Numbered from the stretch's first letter, positions 25,514-35,172 are shown. The stretch is DNA of 64,000 nt from Alphaproteobacteria bacterium (GCA_020442385.1 JAGRKE010000002.1:124001-188000), one strand, 5' to 3'. The notes: generated from the letters alone by a model not told the origin. Numbers and translations are program-made.

Positions 25514-25825
25514 CTATCCTTTTTTCTTTGTGCTCTTTGATGAAGCCGCTTTAGAGGCTCCCATAGCTTTGTTGCGGGCGCTCATTAGCTGAATAACCGC
25601 AGCCAAACCCAAAAGGATGAACGGGCTGAACAAGACTTGCGCCAGATTCCCCAGAATCAATTGGGTGATCGCTAACAAAGCCTTGAAACCAAATTGGTTG
25701 ATCGTAATTTGCGGAATGAGATTGAACGCAATATTCAACACACCCAAAACAATTTGCAGTCCAGCCAAGGCCTGCAGCGATTTTACAAGTGGAATAGATT
25801 CCATCATTTCGAAAAATTTAGTCAT
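25514..25825 (-). CDS. Small membrane protein directly after sufB
   Basis: A 103-residue protein with two or three hydrophobic segments (LQALAGLQIVLGVLNIAF, ALLAITQLILGNLAQVLF and FILLGLAAVIQLM) and a basic Lys/Ser tail (residues 84-103). Its ATG overlaps the sufB stop (TAATG), so translation is coupled. No family is recognised. It is the first gene of the insert bracketed by the sufB 3' repeat. Confidence 0.65.
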   Translation of the reverse strand: MTKFFEMMESIPLVKSLQALAGLQIVLGVLNIAFNLIPQITINQFGFKALLAITQLILGNLAQVLFSPFILLGLAAVIQLMSARNKAMGASKAASSKSTKKKG

Positions 25826-27294
25826 TATCCAACGCTCCCTTCTAGTGAGATTCCAACTAACTTTTGTGCCTCAACGGCAAACTCCATTGGTAATTCTTGC
25901 ATAACTTCGCGTGCAAAGCCATTCACAATCAGTGCGATAGCTTCTTCTTCGCTCATGCCGCGCTGCATGCAGTAGAATAATTGATCCTCGCCGATCTTCG
26001 ATGTTGTGGCCTCGTGCTCAAGACTGGCGCTCTTGTTCTTGCTCTCGATATACGGAACCGTATGCGCGCCGCATTGATCGCCGATCAGAAGAGAATCACA
26101 CACGGTGAAGTTCCGCGCGCCCTCAGCCTTGGGCATGATTTTCACCAGCCCGCGGTAGGTGTTATCGCTGCGCCCCGCACTAATCCCCTTAGAGATAATG
26201 CGGCTCTTGGTGTTCTTTCCAATATGAATCATTTTCGTACCGGTGTCGGCTTGCTGGCGCCCGTTCGTGATGGCAACGGAGTAAAATTCGCCTTGTGATC
26301 CCTCGCCCTTCAAGATGCAGGATGGGTATTTCCATGTAATCGCCGAGCCGGTTTCAACCTGCGTCCAGCTGATTTTCGAATTGCGCCCCTCGCAAATACC
26401 GCGCTTGGTTACGAAATTATAAATCCCGCCCTTGCCGTCTTCATCGCCGGGATACCAGTTCTGCACGGTGGAATATTTGATCTCCGCATCGTCATGGGCA
26501 ATCAGCTCCACCACGGCGGCGTGGAGCTGGTTCTCATCGCGCATCGGCGCAGTGCACCCTTCCAGATAGGACACGTACGAGCCCTTATCAGCGATAATCA
26601 GCGTACGCTCAAACTGGCCGGTATTCAGCTCGTTAATGCGGAAATAGGTCGACAGCTCCATCGGGCAGCGTACGCCCGGCGGAATATAAACAAATGAGCC
26701 GTCAGTAAAGACCGCGCTGTTCAGGCAAGCATGTTTGTTATCGCCCGGCGGCACAACACTGCCCATATATTTCTTCACCAGATCGGGGTGGTTTTGAATC
26801 GCCTCAGAGATTGAGCAGAAAATCACGCCCGCCTCTTCCAATTTTTTCTTAAAGGTTGTGCCGACAGAAACGGAATCAAATACCACATCGACAGCCACAG
26901 GGTTTTTCACACCTGCGAGAATTTCTTGTTCACGCAGTGGAATGCCGAGCTTCTCATAAGTTTCCAGCAATTTCGGATCAACATCATCCAGACTCTCCGG
27001 GCGGTCTTCCATGCTCTTGGGCGCGGCGTAATAATAGGCGTTTTGATATTCCAATTCAGGGAATTTTACCTTCGCCCATTTCGGCTCTGGCATATCCTGC
27101 CACTGCCGGAAAGCTTTCAAGCGCCATTCCAGCATCCATTCCGGCTCTTTCTTCTTGGCCGAAATAAACTTCACAATCTCCTCATTCAGGCCCTTGGGCG
27201 CCTTGTCCATTTCAACATCGGTGACAAATCCGGCCTCGTATTTTCCGGCCATGCCCTGAACGGTCTGAATGGTTTCTTCGGATATGCTGCTCAT
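25825..27294 (-). CDS. sufB: Fe-S cluster assembly protein SufB
   Basis: SufB is the core scaffold on which the Fe-S cluster is built. The 489 residues include the [19 protein letters not shown] opening, the parallel beta-helix core ([23 protein letters not shown] begins within it), and the C-terminal [16 protein letters not shown] with the functional Cys, ending with ISLEGSVG. The gene heads the minus-strand suf operon. Its 3' end is duplicated in diverged form at 25028-25092. Confidence 0.97.
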   Translation of the reverse strand: MSSISEETIQTVQGMAGKYEAGFVTDVEMDKAPKGLNEEIVKFISAKKKEPEWMLEWRLKAFRQWQDMPEPKWAKVKFPELEYQNAYYYAAPKSMEDRPESLDDVDPKLLETYEKLGIPLREQEILAGVKNPVAVDVVFDSVSVGTTFKKKLEEAGVIFCSISEAIQNHPDLVKKYMGSVVPPGDNKHACLNSAVFTDGSFVYIPPGVRCPMELSTYFRINELNTGQFERTLIIADKGSYVSYLEGCTAPMRDENQLHAAVVELIAHDDAEIKYSTVQNWYPGDEDGKGGIYNFVTKRGICEGRNSKISWTQVETGSAITWKYPSCILKGEGSQGEFYSVAITNGRQQADTGTKMIHIGKNTKSRIISKGISAGRSDNTYRGLVKIMPKAEGARNFTVCDSLLIGDQCGAHTVPYIESKNKSASLEHEATTSKIGEDQLFYCMQRGMSEEEAIALIVNGFAREVMQELPMEFAVEAQKLVGISLEGSVG

Positions 27295-27323
27295 TCTTTT
27301 ACCAACCCTTTATTTTGCACACC

Positions 27324-27353
27324 TTATATGGCACCGAGGCCGCGAAAACTCAA
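27324..27353 (-). promoter_or_regulatory. Candidate suf operon promoter
   Basis: On the minus strand TTGAGT (27353-27348) and ATATAA (27329-27324) are separated by 18 bases, a reasonable sigma-70-like pair 30 bp before the sufB ATG. The divergent MFS gene starts 35 bp beyond, so the sites share this short intergenic region. No Fur or Irr box is obvious by eye. Confidence 0.35.
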
Positions 27354-27387
27354 GGATAATCGCGTAAAAATTGCTATAGTTTTGGCG

Positions 27388-29607
27388 ATGATTCGTCTCT
27401 ACACCCCGATATATGCCTTCACCTTACTGCTCAGCGCGGCGCTGCTGTTTTCCGTGCAGCCGATGTTTTCCAAAATGATCTTGCCGATGCTGGGCGGTAC
27501 GCCGCAGGTCTGGAACACCGCGATGCTGTTTTTCCAGCTGCTTTTGCTGGCCGGTTATGCGTACGCGCACGGCACAACGCGCCTGCTGGGCCTGCGCGGA
27601 CAGGCGGTTTTGCATCTGGCGCTTTTGGTGGTTTTTGCCTTCGTGCTGCCGATTGCTATTCCGGCCGGGTGGACGCCGCCCGTCAATAAAGACCCGACAT
27701 TTTGGCAGCTCTCCCTGATGACCATTACTGTCGGCGGGCCGTTTTTTGTGCTCTCAGGCAGTGCGCCCATGCTTCAGCGCTGGTTCGCCGCGACCAATCA
27801 CAAAGATGCCCATAATCCGTACTTTCTTTATGGGGCGAGCAATCTCGGCTCTATGAGCGCACTGCTCGCCTATCCCGTGTTGATAGAGCCGCTGCTAAAT
27901 TTGAACGCACAATCGCAAGGGTGGATGTATGGCTATATCGTGCTCGGCCTCTTAACCGCCCTGTGCACCCTGACCATCTGGCAAAGCCGTCCAGCCGCGC
28001 CAAAAACAAAAAAGCGTACGGCCAAAACGCAAGCGATATCATGGCAAAGCCGCATGCATTGGATATTGCTGGCGGCGATTCCCTCCTCGCTGATGCTGGG
28101 GGTCACCACATTCATCACGACCGATGTGGCCTCCGTGCCGCTGCTGTGGGTTTTGCCGCTGGCGCTGTATGTCGGGACGTTCATCATTGTGTTCGCCCGC
28201 CGCCAGTTCATTCAAAAAAACACGTTAATGAGCGTTTTCGGCCTGCTGCTGATCGGCTTACTGGTGCAAATGACCGGCTGGCCGTATGTGAAGCTGGCGC
28301 TTATTCCCTATCATATGGTGCTGTTTTTCGTAGCGGCGCTGGCTTGCCATACGGAGCTTGCCAGCCGCAAGCCCGAGGCTGCGCACCTGACAGAATTCTA
28401 TCTGATGATGTCAATTGGCGGGGCGCTGGGCGGGTTTTTCAATGCGATCATCGCGCCGAATTTATTTGTTATTCCGTTTGAATATGCGCTGGCGCTGGCG
28501 GGGGCGGCGCTGATGCGTACGCCCACGGGCGCGGTGGCACTCACACGCCAACAAATCATTTTCTACAGCGCGTTCGGCGCGGCAGCCATTGCCTGTATGG
28601 TGCTTGCCAAACATATCGATACGCACAGCCTGCGCCTCGGTCTGGCCTTTGTTATTTTATGCACGCTGGTCATGGTGATGGATAAGCGCTGGATTTTTGG
28701 CGCGGCCGTGACCGCGATGTTGCTGCTGAAGCCGCCCGGCCATATCGCGCAAGATGATTTCCTGATCCGGCTGGTCGAACAAGACCGCAGCTTCTTTGGC
28801 ATCACCAAAGTGTATGACACCGCGAAAGACTACCGCATCATGCTGCACGGCACGACCAATCACGGCACGCAGGCGTTGGATGAAGAGCACAAAACCACGC
28901 CGCTCTCTTATTACCATTTCACAAGCCCGATCGCCGATGCGTTTGCGTACACGAAAGACCCAAAAAAGATTGCCGTGCTCGGCCTTGGGGTTGGGGTTAC
29001 CGCTTGCCTAGCCACGCCGCGCGATCATATCGACTTTTTCGAAATCGACCCGGATGTCGCGCGTATTGCGCAGGATCCTGAATATTTTTCTTTCCTGAGC
29101 GCGTGTAAAACGCCTTATGAGATTATTCTGGGCGATGCGCGCCTGACGCTGGCCGATCAACCGGATGCGCAATACGATCTGATCTTCGCCGATGCGTACA
29201 GCTCGGATAACATTCCTGTGCACCTGATCACGCACGAGGCGATTGAGCTGTATTTAAGCAAGCTGAAGCCCGGCGGCATTTTGCTGTTTAATATCTCGAA
29301 TAATTTTCTCGATATTGAGCCTGTTCTGGCCGAAGCCGCCGAGGCGCTCAACATTCCCGCTTATGCGCGCCTGTCCCATAAAGGAATGATTGAGGGCACA
29401 GAACTGCCCTATTACGCCGCGCATGGATTAATTTTCGCACGAACGCCCGCCCAAGAGCGCTATTTCGAGCAAAAGGGCTGGAGCGCGGCCATGCAGCGCG
29501 ATGGTGTTAATCTGTGGAGCGACCAATTCTCCAATATTGTCAGCGTGATCGGCAATAAAACGGGTAAAAAGCGTTTTTTAGCGCAGAAAAACGCAGATAC
29601 AGAGTAA
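27388..29607 (+). CDS. Fused MFS-type transporter/spermidine synthase-like protein
   Basis: A 739-residue membrane protein. The N-terminal half has about ten to twelve hydrophobic spans of the major-facilitator-like type, beginning YAFTLLLSAALLFSVQPMFS, a family mark. The C-terminal part (about 510-720) is a spermidine-synthase-like Rossmann domain: IAVLGLGVGV, FFEIDPDVARIA and GDARLTLADQP. Activity is uncertain because many members lack confirmed synthase function. ATG 27388 is chosen; the frame continues upstream through the antisense of sufB but is not coding there. It is transcribed divergently from sufB. Confidence 0.85.
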   Translation: MIRLYTPIYAFTLLLSAALLFSVQPMFSKMILPMLGGTPQVWNTAMLFFQLLLLAGYAYAHGTTRLLGLRGQAVLHLALLVVFAFVLPIAIPAGWTPPVNKDPTFWQLSLMTITVGGPFFVLSGSAPMLQRWFAATNHKDAHNPYFLYGASNLGSMSALLAYPVLIEPLLNLNAQSQGWMYGYIVLGLLTALCTLTIWQSRPAAPKTKKRTAKTQAISWQSRMHWILLAAIPSSLMLGVTTFITTDVASVPLLWVLPLALYVGTFIIVFARRQFIQKNTLMSVFGLLLIGLLVQMTGWPYVKLALIPYHMVLFFVAALACHTELASRKPEAAHLTEFYLMMSIGGALGGFFNAIIAPNLFVIPFEYALALAGAALMRTPTGAVALTRQQIIFYSAFGAAAIACMVLAKHIDTHSLRLGLAFVILCTLVMVMDKRWIFGAAVTAMLLLKPPGHIAQDDFLIRLVEQDRSFFGITKVYDTAKDYRIMLHGTTNHGTQALDEEHKTTPLSYYHFTSPIADAFAYTKDPKKIAVLGLGVGVTACLATPRDHIDFFEIDPDVARIAQDPEYFSFLSACKTPYEIILGDARLTLADQPDAQYDLIFADAYSSDNIPVHLITHEAIELYLSKLKPGGILLFNISNNFLDIEPVLAEAAEALNIPAYARLSHKGMIEGTELPYYAAHGLIFARTPAQERYFEQKGWSAAMQRDGVNLWSDQFSNIVSVIGNKTGKKRFLAQKNADTE

Positions 29608-29717
29608 AAATAAAATTGTAGGCCCTTAAGACTTTGGTAATCATTCCCCCTTAGACTCAAATTAACGGACGAAGGGCCGGTAATAAAAAAACGTTTAGTT
29701 TTAGGGTGTTAACAAAA

Positions 29718-29888
29718 ATGCAACTGACATTTAATCAACAAAGTCTTATTCCGCACATCACGATGGCCACACAAGACGCCGCGCAAAATTTTGAAAAAAA
29801 CGCAGAATTTTTGCAAAAAGCGGAAGTGCGCTTTGGTGAGCCGCTACCTTCTGCTACAGCCTCTCAAACCTCGACACCCAACACATAG
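29718..29888 (+). CDS. Possible small hypothetical protein, 56 aa
   Basis: A 56-residue hydrophilic frame starting MQLTFNQQSLIPHITMATQD, Gln-, Asn- and Thr-rich, with no recognised family. A GTG at 29706 is an alternative start. The Shine-Dalgarno sequence is weak. A GGCCCTT/AAGGGCC pair about 44 bases apart (29622-29628 with 29674-29680) precedes it and could fold in the transcript. It converges with the gene at 29891. Confidence 0.4.
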   Translation: MQLTFNQQSLIPHITMATQDAAQNFEKNAEFLQKAEVRFGEPLPSATASQTSTPNT

Positions 29889-29890
29889 CA

Positions 29891-30742
29891 TTATAGAGCT
29901 AAGGGTGGCTGAGGCTTTGGCACATTTACGATTCTGCCGGTAGGAATAGCAACGCCATACTTACTGACGAGTTCATTCTGCGCGCCTCCCTTATTTAAAG
30001 TCTGATAGACAGCCTGATTTACAAAATATCGGTCGGCATAATAACTATCGGGATTAGCTTTAAAACTCCCGTCTTCTTCCGGAAATCTAATATTTGCAAA
30101 ATCCGGCAAAACATTCTTGCCTTGCGAAGCGATATCCATCAATAAAATACGCGACTGCTGCTGTATCGCACCTTCTTCACGAATGAGAATCGGAACAATT
30201 GTGCGTTCTTCAAGCTTTTGGCGATTATTGAGCTTTTTGGTGAGCACCATTTCGGTGTTTCGGTACATACCACCAAAATAATTTTTCCACTGAGAAGAAA
30301 TAACATTACTTATAACGTCTAGATTTTTAGGTTTAATCACTTTGTCTAAATGTTGGAATACTATCGGCTCTTCTGGCGTACAATATTTAGCTGCTTTATT
30401 AAAATATTTTAAAATTTGAGGGCGCATTTTTTTGTCAAAAATATCCCCTAAATTGATAGGTTGTTCTTCAGTACGAATAAGCTGATCGCGAAATTCTTTG
30501 TTCGTTTCTGGATTTAGAATACCTGTCGGCGCATAAGTTGTCGTTTGGATAACAGCTGTCGGCCCTACAAATCTACCATGACGCAGCGCCCGCGCCGCGC
30601 CCAGAGCATGAAGCTTCACACCGGCATAAGCGGAAGTCCCCATAATGATACCAGACACAATGTGAAATTGGATATGATCCAAAATGCCTTCAAAACTGGT
30701 AAGGCTGTCGAAAATTTCTTTTAAAATACTCTCTTCACTCAT
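29891..30742 (-). CDS. Hypothetical protein with one hydrophobic segment
   Basis: A 283-residue AT-rich gene of unknown function. One hydrophobic stretch near residues 24-40 (IQFHIVSGIIMGTSAYAGV) may anchor it in or at the membrane. The rest is soluble and ends in a Pro-rich tail (NVPKPQPPLAL). ATG 30742 is chosen over an ATG four codons upstream. It follows no obvious operon partner; prfC lies downstream on the same strand's opposite side, starting independently. Base composition suggests acquisition. Confidence 0.6.
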   Translation of the reverse strand: MSEESILKEIFDSLTSFEGILDHIQFHIVSGIIMGTSAYAGVKLHALGAARALRHGRFVGPTAVIQTTTYAPTGILNPETNKEFRDQLIRTEEQPINLGDIFDKKMRPQILKYFNKAAKYCTPEEPIVFQHLDKVIKPKNLDVISNVISSQWKNYFGGMYRNTEMVLTKKLNNRQKLEERTIVPILIREEGAIQQQSRILLMDIASQGKNVLPDFANIRFPEEDGSFKANPDSYYADRYFVNQAVYQTLNKGGAQNELVSKYGVAIPTGRIVNVPKPQPPLAL

Positions 30743-30823
30743 AATACTCAGCACTACTTACTTTTCATATAAAAATTGTTATAAATAGCTTCCCCGAATA
30801 AAGCAATAAATTTTCATAAAAAA

Positions 30824-32398
30824 TTATTTCGTGGCCTGGAATTTAATATCCGGGTTCTTATCCATCGCATCATTGAGATGCCAATCATTTCTTGCGAGAA
30901 AAACCGGGTCGCCGTCGTGATCATTTGCGATGGCGCTTCTATTTGAATCCACAAACGCCTTTAGTTTCGCGTGATCATCACAAGACAGCCAGCGCGCGGT
31001 ATAAAGCTCGGTATGTTCGAACTTCACAGGGATTTCATATTCGGTGCGGATACGATCAATCAGCACATCAAACTGCAACGCGCCAACCACGCCGACCACC
31101 CAATCGGCATCCATGATCGGTTTGAAAACGCGCGCTGCGCCCTCCTCGGCCAGTTGCTCCAGCGCCTTGCCCAAATGCTTAGCCTTCAGCGGATCAATCG
31201 GGCGGGCCTTTTGCATCAATTCGGGCGCGAAGTTTGGAATATCAGTAAAAGATAAATCCTCGCCCTCCGTCAGCGCATCGCCAATACGAAGACCGCCATA
31301 ATTGGGTAGGCCAATAATATCACCGGCATACGCCTCTTCCGCCGCCGCGCGTTCTTGCGCGAGAAAGAGCTGCGGAGAGTGGATGACTTGAGTTTTGCCA
31401 GAGCGCACATGTTTGAGCTTCATGCCCTTTTTAAATTTACCCGAACAAATGCGGGCAAAGGCCATGCGGTCACGGTGTTTCGGGTCCATATTCGCCTGAA
31501 TTTTAAAGACGAAGCCCGTGACTTTATTTTCATCAGGCGCGACATCGCGCTGCGTCGTTTTTTGCGGACGCGGATGCGGCGCAAATTCTGCAATCCCGCC
31601 GAGCAGTTCACGCACGCCGAAATTATTCACCGCAGAGCCGAAATAGACCGGGGTCAAATGCCCTTCCAGATACGCTTGGCGGTCGAACGGTTTGCACAGG
31701 CCGCGCGCCATTTCCACATCCTCACGCAGTTTCGCGGCTTGTTCGGGCGGCAGCAATTCATCAATTTTCGGATCATCAAGGCCGGAGCACTCAATAGACT
31801 CGCTGAGCTTCTCACCCTTGGAGCGATCAAACAAAACCAGCTTGTCATTCAGCAAATCATAACAGCCCTTGAAATCGCGGCCCATACCGATCGGCCAGCT
31901 GGCGGGGGTGACATCGAGGGCGAGTTTTTGTTCAATCTCATCAAGCAGATCAAACGGATCAAGCCCCTCGCGGTCCATCTTATTAATAAAGGTAATGGTC
32001 GGCAAATCGCGCAGGCGGCACACCTCAAACAATTTATAAGTCTGCGCCTCAATCCCCTTGGCGTTATCGAGCACCATGATCGCGCTGTCGACAGCCGTCA
32101 AAACGCGGTAAGTGTCTTCGGAAAAATCTTCGTGACCCGGCGTATCGAGCAGGTTAAAGGTCTTGCCCTTATTCTCGAACGTCATGACGGAGGATGCGAC
32201 GGAAATTCCGCGCTCCTGCTCCACCTTCATCCAGTCTGAACGCGCGCGGCGGCGATCGCCCTTGGCCTTAACCGCTCCGGCAAGTTCAATCGCGCCGCCG
32301 AACAGCAACAGCTTCTCGGTCAGCGTGGTCTTACCCGCATCGGGGTGGGAAATAATCGCAAAGGTGCGACGGTTTTGGATGATATCACTTAAACTCAT
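30824..32398 (-). CDS. prfC: Peptide chain release factor 3
   Basis: RF3 is the GTPase that recycles RF1/RF2 from the ribosome. The 524 residues have the G1 motif SHPDAGKTTLTEK, the switch region QERGISVASSV, G3 DTPGHEDFSEDTYR, G4 FINKMDREGLDP, and the RF3-specific C-terminal GVVGALQFDVL. The length is typical. It follows an entericidin-like lipoprotein gene on the minus strand, 47 bp away. Confidence 0.97.
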   Translation of the reverse strand: MSLSDIIQNRRTFAIISHPDAGKTTLTEKLLLFGGAIELAGAVKAKGDRRRARSDWMKVEQERGISVASSVMTFENKGKTFNLLDTPGHEDFSEDTYRVLTAVDSAIMVLDNAKGIEAQTYKLFEVCRLRDLPTITFINKMDREGLDPFDLLDEIEQKLALDVTPASWPIGMGRDFKGCYDLLNDKLVLFDRSKGEKLSESIECSGLDDPKIDELLPPEQAAKLREDVEMARGLCKPFDRQAYLEGHLTPVYFGSAVNNFGVRELLGGIAEFAPHPRPQKTTQRDVAPDENKVTGFVFKIQANMDPKHRDRMAFARICSGKFKKGMKLKHVRSGKTQVIHSPQLFLAQERAAAEEAYAGDIIGLPNYGGLRIGDALTEGEDLSFTDIPNFAPELMQKARPIDPLKAKHLGKALEQLAEEGAARVFKPIMDADWVVGVVGALQFDVLIDRIRTEYEIPVKFEHTELYTARWLSCDDHAKLKAFVDSNRSAIANDHDGDPVFLARNDWHLNDAMDKNPDIKFQATK

Positions 32399-32445
32399 GC
32401 GCCTCTTTTAAGGCGCATAAGCCTGCAGGTCAAAGGGAATATTGC

Positions 32446-32574
32446 TTAGAATGTATCCTGAATTTTTTCGCCGGCGCGCTCGATATCGCGGCCCGCACCA
32501 TCAAATGTGTTTGAACACGCCGCCAGTGACGCTGCAAAAATCAATAAAGAGAAACAAAGAACAATGTTTTTCAT
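32446..32574 (-). CDS. Entericidin-like small lipoprotein
   Basis: A 42-residue lipoprotein, too short for ordinary ORF calling. It has a signal peptide (KNIVLCFSLLIFAASLAAC) with lipobox LAAC and lipidated Cys 20, then the mature SNTFDGAGRDIERAGEKIQD, whose G-x-G-x-D-I-x-x-A-G-E-x-I pattern is that of entericidin A/B proteins. These sit in the cell envelope; in E. coli they act as a bacteriolysis regulator pair. Only one copy is seen here. It lies 8 bp after the DUF1491 gene. Confidence 0.82.
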   Translation of the reverse strand: MKNIVLCFSLLIFAASLAACSNTFDGAGRDIERAGEKIQDTF

Positions 32575-32582
32575 GGGGATGT

Positions 32583-32921
32583 CTATCCTATAATGTTGCC
32601 TTCAAATGGATTATGCCTGTCCGGGTCTTCAATTTCAATCACCCAGATATCGGGGTCACGGGCGATGGCACGGCGGATATAATCATCGGCTTTTTGCTCC
32701 TCCACCACCTCTTCGCCCAACACATGCATCCAGCCCATAACGCCTTCCAGATCGCGCTGCTGAATCAGGAGCGAACATTGCCCTTTGGTATCGGAGAGTT
32801 TGAGCATGATCACGCCGGACGCATGATTGCCTTTATTGGTGATGTAATAAAAAATCCCCCGCCCGTTGAGCGGGGTTAGGGTCGCCTCAACGAGAAGAGC
32901 TGTAGGAAGTTGATCGCTCAT
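32583..32921 (-). CDS. DUF1491 family protein
   Basis: A 112-residue soluble protein resembling the alphaproteobacterial DUF1491 family: N-terminal strands around ALLVEATLTPLNGRG, then GVIMLKLSDTKGQCSLL, and the C-terminal mark ADDYIRRAIARDPDIWVIEIEDPD. The function of the family is unknown. It sits in a run fur-orf-DUF1491-entericidin, with 3 bp between it and the preceding stop. Confidence 0.8.
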   Translation of the reverse strand: MSDQLPTALLVEATLTPLNGRGIFYYITNKGNHASGVIMLKLSDTKGQCSLLIQQRDLEGVMGWMHVLGEEVVEEQKADDYIRRAIARDPDIWVIEIEDPDRHNPFEGNIIG

Positions 32922-32924
32922 GAT

Positions 32925-33152
32925 TTAATGACAAAGACGTTCTTCACCGGCGTAAAGCCAGCTTTCAACCGTCAGCTTGGCATCTGCCTTTGAATCTGCA
33001 GGGTGGTGATGGCGAAACACACGCAGCGCGGCATCGAAGGCGATATGCTCCGGCTCGTCGCTCATGGATTTATAGGTGCGCATAACAGCACCGTAGCACT
33101 TGCAATCGGCGGCGTTTTTAACGCCTTTTTGAACAGGAATATTACAGGACAT
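32925..33152 (-). CDS. Small conserved-looking hypothetical protein
   Basis: A 75-residue soluble protein with four Cys (residues 3, 17, 19 and 74) and clustered His (FRHHHP, about 47-52). The arrangement of CKCYGAVMRTYKSMSDEPEH with downstream His suggests possible metal binding, but no known family is recognised. It lies between fur and the DUF1491 gene in one transcription unit. Confidence 0.65.
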   Translation of the reverse strand: MSCNIPVQKGVKNAADCKCYGAVMRTYKSMSDEPEHIAFDAALRVFRHHHPADSKADAKLTVESWLYAGEERLCH

Positions 33153-33164
33153 TTTGGTTACGTC

Positions 33165-33569
33165 TTACTTTTTGATTTTCTTGCCATAGAGCTCTAGGCG
33201 GTGATCCACCAGATCATAGCCAAGTTCTTTAGCAATTTTGATTTTGAGTTTTTCCAGATCGTCATTTTGGAATTCGATCACCTTACCTGTTTCAAGATCA
33301 ATCAAGTGATGGTGATGATCCCAGTTCAATTCATAACGGGAATAGCCTTCTTGAAATTCGTGACGGATCACAAGATCCAGCTCATCCAGGAGGTTCAGCG
33401 TTCTATAGACGGTGGCAATAGAAATTGAGGAGTCGATATCTTTCGCACGCTCATACACATCTTCCACAGATGGGTGGTCTTCCGCCTCACCCAAAACCTT
33501 GAGAATAACCTTGCGCTGGCCGGTCATTTTTAATCCTGCGTTGGCGCAGCGTTGTTCCAATTCTGTCAT
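33165..33569 (-). CDS. fur: Fur-family metalloregulator
   Basis: A 134-residue metal-responsive repressor. The winged helix (about 1-85) includes MTGQRKVILKVLGEAEDHPSVEDVY and SIATVYRTLNLL, followed by the metal site DHHHHLIDLETGKVIEF and the C-terminal dimer region LGYDLVDHRLELYG. No C-terminal Cys pair is present, matching alphaproteobacterial Fur/Mur, which may sense manganese or iron. It has an AAGGAG seven bases before the ATG and follows the histidine kinase. Confidence 0.9.
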   Translation of the reverse strand: MTELEQRCANAGLKMTGQRKVILKVLGEAEDHPSVEDVYERAKDIDSSISIATVYRTLNLLDELDLVIRHEFQEGYSRYELNWDHHHHLIDLETGKVIEFQNDDLEKLKIKIAKELGYDLVDHRLELYGKKIKK

Positions 33570-33614
33570 CGCTTCACTCCTTAAATTTTATCGGTAGCGG
33601 GAAGGATAGTAATA

Positions 33615-35171
33615 TTACTCGGCTGTCCCTGCAAGTTTATCTTTGCTTTCTTTGCGGCGCTGGCGCTCTATAATGCGGTAAGACGGAATCGTTACAAACA
33701 CGGTCGTCCCCTGACCCACGTCGGATTCAAGGCGCATTAAGCCATCATGCAACTCCACCATCGCTTTTGCCAACGGCAGGCCAAGACCTGTGCCCTGATT
33801 GCCGATATTCTCATGCGTATCAGACACCTGCCCAAAAGGCTCCATCGCGCGCTTGATTTTTTCCTTGGCAATCCCGACCCCTTCATCGGCAATGGTGATT
33901 TGCATCCGCCCGTCTTCGAGCATGCAGACATCCATTTCGATTTGACCGCCGGCATTGGAAAACTTCACCGCATTGGTAATCAGGTTGATAAAAATCTGAC
34001 GCATCAAACGCGGATCGGCAAAGATATCAGGCAAATCATCGGGTGTACGCACCTCCATCTTCACGTCGCTGGCAAAGGCGCGTGAAGCGAGCATGCGGGT
34101 GACGGAGCGCAGCATATCCCCGACATCCATCTGGCTTTCATCAAGCTCAATGCGCCCGGCCTCGATCTTCGACATATCGAGTACTTCATTGATAATCTCC
34201 AGCAAGTGCTGGGCGGAGCTGTGCACATCGGTGATGTACTCGCTGTATTTTTCATGCCCCAGCGGTCCGAAGGTTTGCTTAATCATCATCTCTGAAAAGC
34301 CGATAATCGCATTCATCGGTGTGCGCAGTTCGTGAGACATGTTGGCGAGGAAGGTCGATTTCGCGCGGTTGGCCGCATCCGCCTCATCCTTAGCGATGCG
34401 CAAAGTTTCCTCCATGCGCTTACGCAAGGTAATATCCATGATCGTCGTCACCTGAAAACGGCGCTTCTGGCTCAGCTCAATCGTCGCGGTGGTAAAAAGC
34501 GCGTTGGCGACACTTCCGTTTTTACGGATCAGTTTCAATTCACCCGAACTGCGCACACCGGTGCGGATAAATTCTTCGTGGTTGTGGCGGACCAACTCGC
34601 GCTCATCAGGTGTCACCAAAGAAATCACATCGGCGTTAATCAGCTCGTCACGCGACCAGCCATAGGCGCGGATAAAACCGTCATTCACGCGCACAATCCG
34701 TCCGGCATTGTCGGTTACAACAATCCCGATCTCAGACACATCAAAAATCGAACTCATCAGAGAGATCGCATCATCGCGTTCGCGCTGGAGGATCGATTGG
34801 TCAGCCATATCCAGCTGCCCGATTATATCCAGGCATTTAATTTTGCCGTTTTCATCCTTAATCGGGCTGACATAAAAACCGTATACGCGCACCGTTCCGG
34901 GAACACCGGGCAGCGCCTGTATCGTGACAGAAGTTCCGCGCGCATAACACACCTCAAAGGATTGTTTGAAATGTAGCGCCATTTCCTTATCCATGAAGCT
35001 GCTGATTTCTTTGCCAATAACTTGCTTACCGCTGAGGTCAAAATATTTCAGCCCCAGATCATTCGCATCGATAACCGTATACGCGCCCTTATCGTCCGCC
35101 TCTACGACAAAGCGCGGAATCGCCATTTTCTTAAAATATAAATCGTAATTATTGTCTTGCTTGCCGACCAT
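33615..35171 (-). CDS. PAS-domain sensor histidine kinase
   Basis: A 518-residue soluble sensor kinase with no membrane segment. It has two PAS domains (about 15-120 and 145-245), then the HisKA domain with the phospho-acceptor His 280 in FLANMSHELRTPMNAIIGFSE, and the HATPase domain (N-box ITNAVKFSN, G1 DEGVGI, G2 NQGTGLGLPLAKAMVELH). ATG 35171 is chosen; it lies directly after the stop of the degenerate GGDEF gene, with GAAGGA upstream. No response regulator lies nearby, so its partner is elsewhere. Confidence 0.93.
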   Translation of the reverse strand: MVGKQDNNYDLYFKKMAIPRFVVEADDKGAYTVIDANDLGLKYFDLSGKQVIGKEISSFMDKEMALHFKQSFEVCYARGTSVTIQALPGVPGTVRVYGFYVSPIKDENGKIKCLDIIGQLDMADQSILQRERDDAISLMSSIFDVSEIGIVVTDNAGRIVRVNDGFIRAYGWSRDELINADVISLVTPDERELVRHNHEEFIRTGVRSSGELKLIRKNGSVANALFTTATIELSQKRRFQVTTIMDITLRKRMEETLRIAKDEADAANRAKSTFLANMSHELRTPMNAIIGFSEMMIKQTFGPLGHEKYSEYITDVHSSAQHLLEIINEVLDMSKIEAGRIELDESQMDVGDMLRSVTRMLASRAFASDVKMEVRTPDDLPDIFADPRLMRQIFINLITNAVKFSNAGGQIEMDVCMLEDGRMQITIADEGVGIAKEKIKRAMEPFGQVSDTHENIGNQGTGLGLPLAKAMVELHDGLMRLESDVGQGTTVFVTIPSYRIIERQRRKESKDKLAGTAE

Positions 35172-35172
35172 T

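Noticed and set aside
26926..27387. N-terminal extension of the MFS/spermidine-synthase-like gene
   Set aside because: It is antisense to sufB; the family start motif begins at ATG 27388.
30824..32398. Plus-strand frames opposite prfC (31355-32239 and others)
   Set aside because: They are shadows of the RF3 coding sequence, which has all GTPase motifs.
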